Assembly (NCBI GenBank): GCA_021414005.1
Contig: JAIOPH010000025.1
Location: 1-54,858 of the forward strand
DNA from: Chthoniobacter sp.
GTDB lineage: Bacteria > Verrucomicrobiota > Verrucomicrobiia > Chthoniobacterales > Chthoniobacteraceae
DNA length: 54,858 nucleotides
Direction: 5' to 3'
In this document: piece after piece, positions 24,293-32,159 of the stretch
Layout of the letters: each line of letters opens with the position of its first letter
Numbering within the stretch: the first letter of the stretch is position 1
Program-made: the position numbers and the translations under genes
Notes under the pieces: model-generated
What the model was told of the DNA's origin: nothing
What the model saw: only the letters and a program-made list of their open reading frames with translations
Databases searched by the model: none

Positions 24293-26186
24293 GCGGCGCG
24301 GCGAGCTGGTCGCGGAGTTCGAGAAACTCCCTTCTTTTTGGATCGATTTCGAGCGCCCGGCGAATTGCCGTTTGAGCCTCCTCCTTCCGTCCCGCACCGA
24401 GCCGCGCACGCGCGAGCAGGTAGTGGGTTTTGGCGTCGTCGGGCTCAGTTTCGATGGAGGTGAGTAGGAATTTTTCCGCCAAATCCCAGCGCTGTTCCTC
24501 CATCGCGAGCACGCCGAGATTGCTCATCGTGCTGGCGTGCCGAGGCTCGAGTTCGAGCGTGCGCTTGTAGAAATCCTTGGCCCGGCCGCGAGCCACGGCG
24601 CGCTCGTGTGGCGCGAGCAGGCGGTTGCTTTTTTCCAGCCAGAGATTGCCGAGGGCGAAGCGGATTTCCGTGTTGTCCGGCACGTACGCGTAGGCGGTGT
24701 TGAAGTTGCGCTCGGCCAGCGCGAGATCGCCGGAGTCCAGGCTGCGGATGCCGGCGTTGTAGAAATCCAGCGACCACAATCCCGGCTCGGTGCGCGGGAT
24801 CGAAACAAACGTCGCCGTGCCCGCGACCAGCGCCACATACGCGCCCGCCCCGAGCCAGCGCCCGCGCACCAGATTCGCCCAGAGCTGCCACAGCCCAAAC
24901 ACTGCGAGCACCATCAAACCCGGCACCGCCGCGAGCCGGTAGCGCTCGGTGACAAAGACTGAGAGCACCGCCGCCATGTGCAGCAGCACCGCGGCGGCAA
25001 CCCAGCGCGACCGGGGAAAAAGGAGGATTGCCGGAAACATCCCGGCGAGCCCGAGTGCGGCGATCAGTCCGAAACGCAACCCCGGCGGGAGCACCCCGTC
25101 GTCGCGCAGACGCTTCATCGCGCCGACATCGTCATACTGAAACGCGTTCCAGAAGTTCCCGAATTTTACCGTCATCAGGCGCACCCACGCGGCGCGATTT
25201 TCCCGGATATAGGCGTTTGCTTTATCCGACCAGTAGCGCGAAACCTCCGCGCGTTTCAGCGGACGCCCCTGCGCTTTTTCCGCGACGGTGATGGAATCCC
25301 GCAGCATCCCCTCCTGCGACGCACGGATGCCCGGCGGCATTTTCGGATAGCCGTTGGCCGTCGGGTTGTTGCCGACCCAGAAATTGATCCCGCTGTGCGC
25401 TGACAGCATGACCGGTTCATGGGCGACGAAGTAATTGTGCAGCCACGCCGGCGACGCGCCGAGATACACTCCGCCGACCAGCGCGACCACGGCGGCGACT
25501 AGCTTCGGCCACCGGGCGCGCAGCGGTGCGCCCCGCTCGATGCTGAGAAAAATCGCCACGAGCAGCAGCGGCAGCGCGAAGAGAATCGTCGCCACCAGCA
25601 TCGCGACTACGCCCGCCAGGATTCCGAGCGCGAGCCACGGTTTCCATGAGACGGAGCGCTCTGTTTTCACCGCCCACCACACGCAAAAGTAATAGGCGAG
25701 GACGACCCAGATCGTGGGCATGAGGATCATCGAAAAGGCCTGCGCCGGCCCGAAGCACATCCATAGCAGCGCCGCGCCGATGCCAATAACGTGCGGACGG
25801 GCCGTGGCCAGTCGCTCGTCGCTCTCTTCCGCCGTCGCAGCAAAAGAGGTGCGCGCGATCCGGTAAATGAGCGTCGCCACGCCGGCATCCATTAGGGCCT
25901 GGAGCAGTCCGGCAAAGAATGGGTCCAGCCCGCCGGAGATCTTATAGATGGCCGCGAGGCAAAAGGCGTAACCGGGCAAACCGTAAAAGGCCTTGTGATC
26001 CGTCCACTGCCCATGCGCGATACGCAGTCCCCAGTCGCTGTAAAACTTCATGTCGTCCCCATCCGGGATGAAATGCGGCGAGTGCGAGAAATGCACCAAA
26101 ACGAGAAGCCGGATCGCAAAGGTGAGAAGGAACACGCCCCATGCGCCGTGATCCCGGAGGGCTGAGAGGAGGCGGTGTGACGTCAT
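24240..26186 (-). CDS. GT-C-like membrane protein with C-terminal TPR repeats
   Basis: A 648-residue polytopic membrane protein. The first 480 residues contain about ten hydrophobic helices. An early periplasmic loop, FIPDGDDMKFYSDWGLRIA, has the acidic pair typical of GT-C glycosyltransferases (PMT/GT39-like), and GINFWVGNNPTANGYP is a large loop motif seen in that group. Residues about 480-625 are TPR-like (GDLALAERNFNTAYAYVPD, STMSNLGVLAMEEQRWDLAEKFL). The tail is Pro-rich. It probably transfers a sugar from a lipid carrier to a surface acceptor. The pilin gene starts 169 bases away on the opposite strand, making pilin an attractive acceptor. Confidence 0.8.
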   Translation of the reverse strand: MTSHRLLSALRDHGAWGVFLLTFAIRLLVLVHFSHSPHFIPDGDDMKFYSDWGLRIAHGQWTDHKAFYGLPGYAFCLAAIYKISGGLDPFFAGLLQALMDAGVATLIYRIARTSFAATAEESDERLATARPHVIGIGAALLWMCFGPAQAFSMILMPTIWVVLAYYFCVWWAVKTERSVSWKPWLALGILAGVVAMLVATILFALPLLLVAIFLSIERGAPLRARWPKLVAAVVALVGGVYLGASPAWLHNYFVAHEPVMLSAHSGINFWVGNNPTANGYPKMPPGIRASQEGMLRDSITVAEKAQGRPLKRAEVSRYWSDKANAYIRENRAAWVRLMTVKFGNFWNAFQYDDVGAMKRLRDDGVLPPGLRFGLIAALGLAGMFPAILLFPRSRWVAAAVLLHMAAVLSVFVTERYRLAAVPGLMVLAVFGLWQLWANLVRGRWLGAGAYVALVAGTATFVSIPRTEPGLWSLDFYNAGIRSLDSGDLALAERNFNTAYAYVPDNTEIRFALGNLWLEKSNRLLAPHERAVARGRAKDFYKRTLELEPRHASTMSNLGVLAMEEQRWDLAEKFLLTSIETEPDDAKTHYLLARARLGAGRKEEAQTAIRRALEIDPKRREFLELRDQLAAPPKPPAATPPSPPEPSGP

Positions 26187-26262
26187 GCGAGAGAAGGCAA
26201 ATTAGAGAAGCGGAACGAATAAACAGCAGCGCGATGTGGAAATTATAAAACAGTCGGCATGG

Positions 26263-26279
26263 CTGGCATCACCACTGCT
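26263..26279 (+). promoter_or_regulatory. Candidate sigma-54 promoter of the pilin gene
   Basis: The sequence CTGGCATCACCACTGCT has GG at 26265-26266 and GC at 26277-26278, exactly ten bases apart, as the -24/-12 elements of sigma-54 promoters require (consensus YTGGCACGRNNNTTGCW). It departs from the consensus at three of the defined positions. The start would lie near 26290, about 65 bases before the pilin ATG. Type IV pilin genes are often sigma-54 dependent. No activator site was identified. Confidence 0.45.
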
Positions 26280-26354
26280 TAAAGAAGCGCAAACAGTTGC
26301 GAAGCGATTCGCAAATCACAACAAACAAAACCAAATCGAAATCATTCAAATCCT

Positions 26355-26768
26355 ATGTTGCAGAAACTGAATAAGAATCGCGGGGGCTTCACCCTCGTGG
26401 AAATCATGATCGTCGTGGCCATCATCGCCCTTCTCGCGGCGATCGCTGTGCCAAACTTCCTCCGGGCCCGCAAGCGCTCGCAGGCCACCCGTATCCTCGA
26501 AGATCTCCGTATCATTGATTCGGCGATCGACCAGTATGCGATCGAAGCCAATAAATCCGGCGGCGCGACGGTTAACTGGACCGACATTCAGTCTTACCTG
26601 AAGAAAGGCTCGGTCATCTATAACTCCACCGGCAAAGACATGCTCGCGAACTACTACGGTAGCTCAGGCAACTTCTCGGTGGACTCCATTCCGAAGCTCT
26701 CTTCGACCACGTTCAACGCTCTCTCCGACGTGGCTCCGAGCGACTTCTGGTCGCCCTTCTATCCCTGA
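26355..26768 (+). CDS. Type IV pilin-like / major pseudopilin protein
   Basis: A 137-residue prepilin. The leader MLQKLNKNRGG is cut before Phe12, giving a 126-residue mature protein. The hydrophobic N-terminal helix begins FTLVEIMIVVAIIALLAAIA, with the conserved Glu at mature position 5. A helical spine follows (RATRILEDLRIIDSAI-type pattern, QYAIEANKSGG), then a small C-terminal domain ending DVAPSDFWSPFYP. There are no cysteines, so no C-terminal disulfide loop. The sequon NST occurs near residue 92. It has its own candidate sigma-54 promoter and a strong terminator, which suggests a highly expressed single-gene unit. Assembly ATPase, prepilin peptidase and secretin are not in this window. 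Confidence 0.9.
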   Translation: MLQKLNKNRGGFTLVEIMIVVAIIALLAAIAVPNFLRARKRSQATRILEDLRIIDSAIDQYAIEANKSGGATVNWTDIQSYLKKGSVIYNSTGKDMLANYYGSSGNFSVDSIPKLSSTTFNALSDVAPSDFWSPFYP

Positions 26769-26806
26769 TCGGATCGAAGTTTAACTCAGACCTTTCAAGT
26801 CATCAG

Positions 26807-26845
26807 CCGCCCTCTCGCTCTGCGGGAGGGCGGTTGCTTGTTTTT
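26807..26845 (+). terminator. Rho-independent terminator of the pilin gene
   Basis: The 8-bp GC stem CCGCCCTC (26807-26814) pairs exactly with GAGGGCGG (26826-26833) around an 11-nt loop. The T-rich tract TTGCTTGTTTTT (26834-26845) follows. It lies 38 bases after the pilin stop and is correctly oriented. This is one of only two clear intrinsic terminators in the window. Confidence 0.85.
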
Positions 26846-26948
26846 GAGTATCCCGCGGACAACGGCTCCGCGGCATTCGACTAGCTAGGACGAGGCTGCC
26901 CATCATGCCTTGCCATTGCTATTGCCTACCGCCGAACGGTCCGACCGG

Positions 26949-29021
26949 ATGAAAAGTTCACTGCTGCTCAGGTTCATCGCCGTCGGACTCGCGGTGCGCT
27001 GGCATCGCCTACTGGCGTGGGTGATTCTGTTGCTCGCCGGGGGCATCATCTACGCTCCGGCACTGGGTGGGGACTTAATCTGGGACGACTACTATCTCGT
27101 GCGGGAGAACCCGTTCTTTCGCAGTCCGGTCTTTGGTTGGGAAGTATTCCGTCATTACCTATTCTTCGACTCTTTCTCGACTTACTACCGGCCCGTCCAA
27201 AACTGGTCTTACATACTGGATTACTGGCTGTGGCGCGGTGAACCGGCGGGTTATCATCTGACGAATATCCTCCTTCATTGTGTCAGTGGTATATTCCTCT
27301 TCGAGTTACTCAGTCAGTTACTCCCCGCGTTGCTGGGTCATAATAACACCCCGCCCCGGCGACGCACCTTGTCAATCGCCGCACTGCTCATCGCGCTCGT
27401 TTGGGTGGTGCATCCCATCCACAACGCCGCCGTGGCCTACATCTCGGGCCGCGCTGACAGCCTCGCCAGCTTCTTTGCCCTGCTGGCCTGGCTGCTCGCC
27501 CGGCGCGCGTCCGGGGCCGGTTCGCTCCCGGCTCGCGCAGGTCTCGGCGCGGCGGCGATGCTGGCGATGCTACTCGCGCTTTGCTCAAAGGAGATCGCAC
27601 TTGTTTGGCTCGCCATTTTTGCGCTGCACACCCTTGCCTTTGAGCCTGCCTGGTCGTGGCGCGCCAAAGGCCAGGCGCTCGCAGGCGCGCTCGTCGTGCT
27701 GGGCGGATATGCTGTGCTCCACGCACTGCCCGAGTTCCGCGCGCCCATGGCCGACAGTCCTCCCACGCCGCTCGCCGAGCGCTTTCTTCTCATGCTCCGC
27801 GCTCTCGGCGACTACACGGGACTGATCCTCTGGCCCGCCCGGCTCTACATGGAACGCACGCTATCCGACTCCGCGATCTACCGCAGCGTGGCCGCATGGC
27901 GCGAAGGCGTGCGCTGGGAACTTCTTTCGGTCGGCGGTCTGCTCGCCGTGGTGGCGGCACTGGCTCTTTGCCGCATGCGCGGCGAAGCGCGCCGCCTCCG
28001 CATTTTCGGCGCGCTGTGGTTCGTTGCCGCTTTTTTGCCAATCTCAAATCTCTTTCCCCTCAATGCGGAAGTCGCCGAGCACTGGATCTACCTCGCCAGC
28101 ATCGGCGCGCTGCTGCTGCTCGCCGGCACTGCGCTGGCCCTGCCGCCGCGTGCCCAACTCGCCGTCGGCCTGGCCACGCTGCTCGCGGTCGGCGCGCTCG
28201 GTTGGCGCACGGCGGTGCGGGCGAACGATTGGACCAACACCGAAACCTTTTGCCTCCGCACCATTCAGGACGGCGGCGCGACTCCGCGCATACTCACCAC
28301 TCTCGCTTCGTTTTACGGCGACCGCCGCGACTTCCCGCGGCAGGAAACCATCCTGCGAAAACTCACCGCGCGCTTTCCCGACTACGCGCCCGCGCGCATC
28401 AATCTCGGCATCTGCCTAGCCCAGCAGGGCCGCACCGCCGAGGCCGAGCCGCTGCTGCGCGCGGAAAGGGCGGACGCCGACGCGGATTCGCGTCGCTTTC
28501 CAAAGACGTGGCGCGCCGCGCTCCACCTCGCAGGGCTCCATCAGCAGAACCAGCGCCCGGCCGAGGCGCTCGCCGTCCTCACAGAAGCCCGCAAGCGCTT
28601 CCCCGACACTTGGGAACTGGTGAAATACGAGAGCGAGATCCGCGGCGTCGCCGCGCTCCCAGCCGTCGCCGCGTTTGCCGAAGCCCATTGGTGGCATTTC
28701 GACGCCTGGTCCACACTTGGTCGGATGCGCGCGCGCGGGGGTCAGCCCGACGCCGCGATCGCGGCCTGGCGCGCGGCCAGCCGACTCGACATCTACGCCG
28801 CCGGACCGCTCGCCGACATCGCGCAGCTCGAGCTCGAACGCCAGCGCCCGCAAGCCGCGCTCGCCGAGCAACTCGCGGCCATCGCGCGGGATCCGGAGCA
28901 GCCGCGGCAATACCTCGTGCTTGGGCAGATTCTCGAAACGCTCGGCCGTTCCTCCGAAGCCATCGCGGCAGTCCACAAAGCCCGCAGCCTCGCCGCGGAA
29001 GGCCGCCCCGACGCGGATTGA
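26949..29021 (+). CDS. GT-C/TMTC-like membrane glycosyltransferase with TPR repeats
   Basis: A 690-residue polytopic protein from ATG 26949; a TTG 13 codons earlier is less likely. Residues 1-425 carry about ten membrane helices. The first periplasmic loop, GGDLIWDDYYLVRENPFF, has the acidic pair WDD, and FSTYYRPVQNWSYILDYWLW follows. HPIHNAAVAYISGRADSLASFF and AEHWIYLASIGALLLLAG closely resemble the TMTC/DUF1736 O-mannosyltransferase group. Residues about 430-680 are TPR-like. Such proteins glycosylate secreted or surface proteins. Together with the genes at 24240 and 29037 it forms a cluster of three GT-C-like proteins around the pilin gene. Confidence 0.82.
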   Translation: MKSSLLLRFIAVGLAVRWHRLLAWVILLLAGGIIYAPALGGDLIWDDYYLVRENPFFRSPVFGWEVFRHYLFFDSFSTYYRPVQNWSYILDYWLWRGEPAGYHLTNILLHCVSGIFLFELLSQLLPALLGHNNTPPRRRTLSIAALLIALVWVVHPIHNAAVAYISGRADSLASFFALLAWLLARRASGAGSLPARAGLGAAAMLAMLLALCSKEIALVWLAIFALHTLAFEPAWSWRAKGQALAGALVVLGGYAVLHALPEFRAPMADSPPTPLAERFLLMLRALGDYTGLILWPARLYMERTLSDSAIYRSVAAWREGVRWELLSVGGLLAVVAALALCRMRGEARRLRIFGALWFVAAFLPISNLFPLNAEVAEHWIYLASIGALLLLAGTALALPPRAQLAVGLATLLAVGALGWRTAVRANDWTNTETFCLRTIQDGGATPRILTTLASFYGDRRDFPRQETILRKLTARFPDYAPARINLGICLAQQGRTAEAEPLLRAERADADADSRRFPKTWRAALHLAGLHQQNQRPAEALAVLTEARKRFPDTWELVKYESEIRGVAALPAVAAFAEAHWWHFDAWSTLGRMRARGGQPDAAIAAWRAASRLDIYAAGPLADIAQLELERQRPQAALAEQLAAIARDPEQPRQYLVLGQILETLGRSSEAIAAVHKARSLAAEGRPDAD

Positions 29022-29036
29022 ACGCGTCCGCGTCGC

Positions 29037-30941
29037 TCAACGCGCTTCGGTTTCACTCCGCATCTCGCGTCCGCCAAGGTCGAGCCGTCTGAGCACAAAG
29101 GTAGAGTCGTCGGGCGGCAGGCGTTTTTTGCCCGCCGCCTCGCTGGCGTCGTAGAAAACGGCGAAGACCGCGTAGTGGTGCGGGCGCATCCACGGCGGCA
29201 GAAAAAACGTCCAGTCCTCGCCCGCCGCGCCGGCCCCCGCCTGCGGAGCGCAAGCGCCTTTCACAAAGGGGTAAAGATGCTCGCCGTCGGAGAGCACGAG
29301 CATCATCCACGGAAACCGCGTGCGTTCTCCGGTGAACTCCCAGCCGAGGCGGAACTGCAGGACGCCCGGCTCGTCGCGCACGATCTGCAAAGCCGTCAGC
29401 GTCGTCGTTTCGTCGAAGACGATGGGCGTCGCGCCGGCGGGAGGCATCGCGGACGCCGTGCCGCGGGTCAGGACGGTGAGTTCGTTGCGGCTGTGGGCGT
29501 GCCACGCGTGCGGGCGCAGATATTCGTGCAGCAGGCGGTCGCTCGATGGCACCTCGCTCTCCGCGTTGGTCTGCATGCGGGGATGGTAGTAACCGGCGAC
29601 CGTGCTGAACGTGAACGTGTCCGCGTAGTCGATGATCACCACCTCGCCTGCCGGCGGCGGCGTGTAGGTCGCGGTGCTGAGTGTCTTCAGACCTTTGAGA
29701 ATGTGATGGAGCGAGATGAGCTGCTCGCGTGTGGCGAGGTGCGAAAGATAGGGCACGGCAGCCGTCACGCTCGCCGTCTCCGGCACATCGCGCAGCATCT
29801 GCGCTTTCCACTCGCGCCGTTCGAGGATCGTGGCGAGGTGCGGGATTTCGCGCGCCAGCTCCTGCGCGGGTCCCCAGCGGAAATGCGCCAGCACGCACAT
29901 TGCGAGCAGCGCGGCGGCGACCGCTTTCTGTCCCGGCCTCCGCGCCAATGCCTCCGCCGCCGCGATCCAGAAAAGCGGGAGGAATGGCGCGGGATAATGC
30001 GCCCCGAGCGACCATTCCGAGTAGCGCCAGGAAAGGAGATGCTGCGCGAGCAGCGGCCCGGCGATCAAGAGCCAGCGCGGGCGGAGCAGCGGCAGGAGAA
30101 GAAATGGCACGAGCAGCGCCGGGAGCAGATTGCCCTGCGCGAGCGCGACGTGCAGCGCCTGCCACGCGCGCCCCGGCTCCGTGAAAAACTTCACCACGAT
30201 GTCGCCGCCGGACTTTCCGAGATGCCCATAAAGCTGGAGGTAATCCACGTTGCCCGCGTTCAGCCACCGGCTGATGAAGCCGCAGCCAACCAGCCAAATC
30301 CCGGCCACGCCGAGCGGCGCGACGTTCCACCGCAGCAGCCACGCGCGCCCGCGTTTCCGATCCAGCACCGCCCACACCGCGCAAAACGCCACCATCAGCA
30401 GCGCCATGTTCTCTTTCACGCTTAGCACCGCCACAAACCACAGCCAGAATCGCCCGTGGCGCTCGGCGAGCCGCGCCTCGATGAGCAGCAGCAGCAGCGG
30501 CGCGGCCAGCGCCTCGGGGTGAAATTCGTAGATGCCGATGCTCAGCGTCGCCGGCGTGAGAATGGTGGCGAGCGCGAGGCAGATTGCGGCCGGCCTTTCG
30601 ATCTCCAGCCGCCGCGCGATGCGCCACGCGGTGAAGGGCATCGTGGCAAAGGCCAGCGTCTGCACCGCGACGAAGGTCATCGGGTGCGGAAAAATGGCAA
30701 AGAGCGGCGTGATGAGGAAGACGATGGGCTCGGCGTGATTGCCCATGAGCGGGACGTTTAGCAGCGAGACCGTCCACTTTCCGCGCAGTGCCAGCCACAG
30801 CGCCTGCACATAAAAGGCGAGGTCGAAGGTGCCGTACTGGAAGGTCCACCACTGCCACCACGAAACCAGAAACACGAGACCCGCAAAAAGCCCCGCGCCC
30901 CAGACGATGGCGCGGGGAGTCTTGGCGGTGTCGGTGGGCAT
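29037..30941 (-). CDS. DUF2079-family membrane protein
   Basis: A 634-residue protein with about ten helices in its first 390 residues. DUF2079 blocks are visible: FQYGTFDLAFYVQALW, LMGNHAEPIVFLITPLFAIFP and IYEFHPEALAAPLLLLL, with ENMALLMV and EWSLGAHYPAPFLPL further on. The family is predicted to be GT-C-like and is often near glycan genes. The C-terminal 240 residues form a periplasmic beta-rich domain (DETTTLTALQIV, FTGERTRFPWMM) not usual for the family. ATG 30941 is preceded by a good TTGTCT-N17-TATCAG promoter and an AGAAGG stretch. It is divergent from the acyltransferase with 24 bases between starts. Confidence 0.83.
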   Translation of the reverse strand: MPTDTAKTPRAIVWGAGLFAGLVFLVSWWQWWTFQYGTFDLAFYVQALWLALRGKWTVSLLNVPLMGNHAEPIVFLITPLFAIFPHPMTFVAVQTLAFATMPFTAWRIARRLEIERPAAICLALATILTPATLSIGIYEFHPEALAAPLLLLLIEARLAERHGRFWLWFVAVLSVKENMALLMVAFCAVWAVLDRKRGRAWLLRWNVAPLGVAGIWLVGCGFISRWLNAGNVDYLQLYGHLGKSGGDIVVKFFTEPGRAWQALHVALAQGNLLPALLVPFLLLPLLRPRWLLIAGPLLAQHLLSWRYSEWSLGAHYPAPFLPLFWIAAAEALARRPGQKAVAAALLAMCVLAHFRWGPAQELAREIPHLATILERREWKAQMLRDVPETASVTAAVPYLSHLATREQLISLHHILKGLKTLSTATYTPPPAGEVVIIDYADTFTFSTVAGYYHPRMQTNAESEVPSSDRLLHEYLRPHAWHAHSRNELTVLTRGTASAMPPAGATPIVFDETTTLTALQIVRDEPGVLQFRLGWEFTGERTRFPWMMLVLSDGEHLYPFVKGACAPQAGAGAAGEDWTFFLPPWMRPHHYAVFAVFYDASEAAGKKRLPPDDSTFVLRRLDLGGREMRSETEAR

Positions 30942-30949
30942 CCTTCTGG

Positions 30950-30978
30950 CTGATAGCGAGGGACGATGGAAAAGACAA
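30950..30978 (-). promoter_or_regulatory. Candidate promoter of the DUF2079 gene
   Basis: On the minus strand, TTGTCT (30978-30973) and TATCAG (30955-30950) are separated by 17 bases. The -10 element ends eight bases before ATG 30941, predicting a leaderless or nearly leaderless message. The -35 element lies inside the first codons of the divergent acyltransferase gene. Confidence 0.4.
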
Positions 30979-32156
30979 CGCCGCCCGTACCCCGCAGCGC
31001 GCCGCTCGACGCCCTGCGCGCCGTGGCTGTGCTGCTCGTGCTCGGACGCCACTTTCCCGAAGCTCCTCCCGGCGGCGCGCCGCCGCCCGCGTGGCTGGCG
31101 CTGTGGCAGCGCGGCGGCTGGATCGGCGTGGACCTGTTTTTCGTGCTCAGCGGCTTCCTCGTTTCAGGACTGCTCTTTCGCGAATACCAGCGCTTCGGCG
31201 AAATCCGCTACGGTCATTTCCTCGCCCGGCGTGGGTGCAAAATCTATCCCGCGTTTTACTTCATGTTTGGCGCGGTGCTGCTCTACGCCGCGCACCTTGG
31301 CAAAAACTTCGTCGGCTGGCCCGTGGTGCTCTCGGAGCTTTGTTTCGTGCAAAATTACGGCCCCGCGCTCTTCCCGCACACCTGGTCGCTGGCCGTGGAG
31401 GAGCATTTTTACCTGCTGCTCCCGCTGCTGCTGCTCGCGGTGCGCGGCAAAAGGGATGCGCCCTTCGCGCGGCTGCCGCAGTGGTTCCTCGTCGTCGCCG
31501 GGCTCGCGCTGGCGGCGCGCCTCGCCACCACGCAGATACTGGACTTCCGGCTGAAGACCCACTTTTTCCCCACCCATTTGCGGCTCGACTCGCTACTCTT
31601 CGGCGTGCTGCTTTCGTGGGCCACGCATTTCGCGCCGGAGACGCAGGAGCGTGTGTGGACGCGCTTCCGCTGGCCGCTTGCCGTCGCCGCCGTGGCGCTC
31701 ACTGTGCCGGCGTTTTGTCTGGATATCGGCCGCGGCTGGTATCTCCACACCATCGGCTTCACCGGCCTCTATCTGGCCAGTGGCGTACTGCTGCTTTTCG
31801 TCATGCGCTGGCAGAGCGCGTGGCGACCGTTCGCTTTCATCGGTGCCTACTCCTACTCGATCTACCTCTGGCATCTCCCGGTACGTTTCTTCGGGTTGAG
31901 CTGGCTGCCGCGCGATGCCGATCCGCTCACCCGCGCCGCGGCTTATCTCGCGCTGAGCGTCGTCGTCGGCATCATCGCGGCGTGGCTTGTCGAGCGTCCG
32001 TTCCTCGCACTTCGCGACCGCTTTTTCCCGACGCGCAGCCAGCCCCGCTGTCATCCTGAACTGAGCGAAGAACCGCCGACCTTTCCACGGGTCGAGGGAA
32101 AACCGGCGCGCCCTTCTCCGCTGATTGCCGAAGGAGTGGCGATAGAATCGCGTTAG
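30966..32156 (+). CDS. Acyltransferase-3 family membrane O-acyltransferase
   Basis: A 396-residue multi-helix protein of the OafA/YrhL/acyltransferase-3 family, which acetylates surface sugars. Motifs: LDALRAVAVLLVLGRHF with the family R-x10-H pattern at about 14-29, GVDLFFVLSGFLVSGLL near 53-69, TWSLAVEEHFYLLLPLL near 139-155, and YSYSIYLWHLPV near 290-301. The last helix is followed at about residue 340 by VERPFLALRDRFFP, the usual end. About 35 further residues (CHPELSEEP onwards) are encoded by an interspersed-repeat-like sequence and look non-functional. GAGGGACG before the ATG is one of the few Shine-Dalgarno-like sites. The gene borders the DUF2079 gene and fits a glycan-modification role. 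Confidence 0.9.
   Translation: MEKTTPPVPRSAPLDALRAVAVLLVLGRHFPEAPPGGAPPPAWLALWQRGGWIGVDLFFVLSGFLVSGLLFREYQRFGEIRYGHFLARRGCKIYPAFYFMFGAVLLYAAHLGKNFVGWPVVLSELCFVQNYGPALFPHTWSLAVEEHFYLLLPLLLLAVRGKRDAPFARLPQWFLVVAGLALAARLATTQILDFRLKTHFFPTHLRLDSLLFGVLLSWATHFAPETQERVWTRFRWPLAVAAVALTVPAFCLDIGRGWYLHTIGFTGLYLASGVLLLFVMRWQSAWRPFAFIGAYSYSIYLWHLPVRFFGLSWLPRDADPLTRAAAYLALSVVVGIIAAWLVERPFLALRDRFFPTRSQPRCHPELSEEPPTFPRVEGKPARPSPLIAEGVAIESR
32049..32110. repeat. Interspersed-repeat-like sequence within the acyltransferase 3' end
   Basis: TGTCATCCTGAACTGAGCGAAG starts at 32049, given here as TGTCATCCTGAA plus CTGAGCGAAG. It closely resembles the TGTCATCCTGAGCGAAG-type intergenic repeat that I know from many unrelated bacterial genomes. 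Here it lies in frame with the acyltransferase and adds a tail beginning CHPELSEEP. A second copy is not visible in this window. Confidence 0.5.
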
Positions 32157-32159
32157 AAC

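Noticed and set aside
22574..24409. 611-codon minus-strand open frame
   Set aside because: It is antisense to the zinc-ribbon protein and the transaldolase, both of which have recognisable motifs. It results from high GC content.
26910..26948. TTG start adding 13 residues to the TMTC-like protein
   Set aside because: The extra residues are polar and precede a normal basic start (MKSSLLLRF) for a membrane protein.
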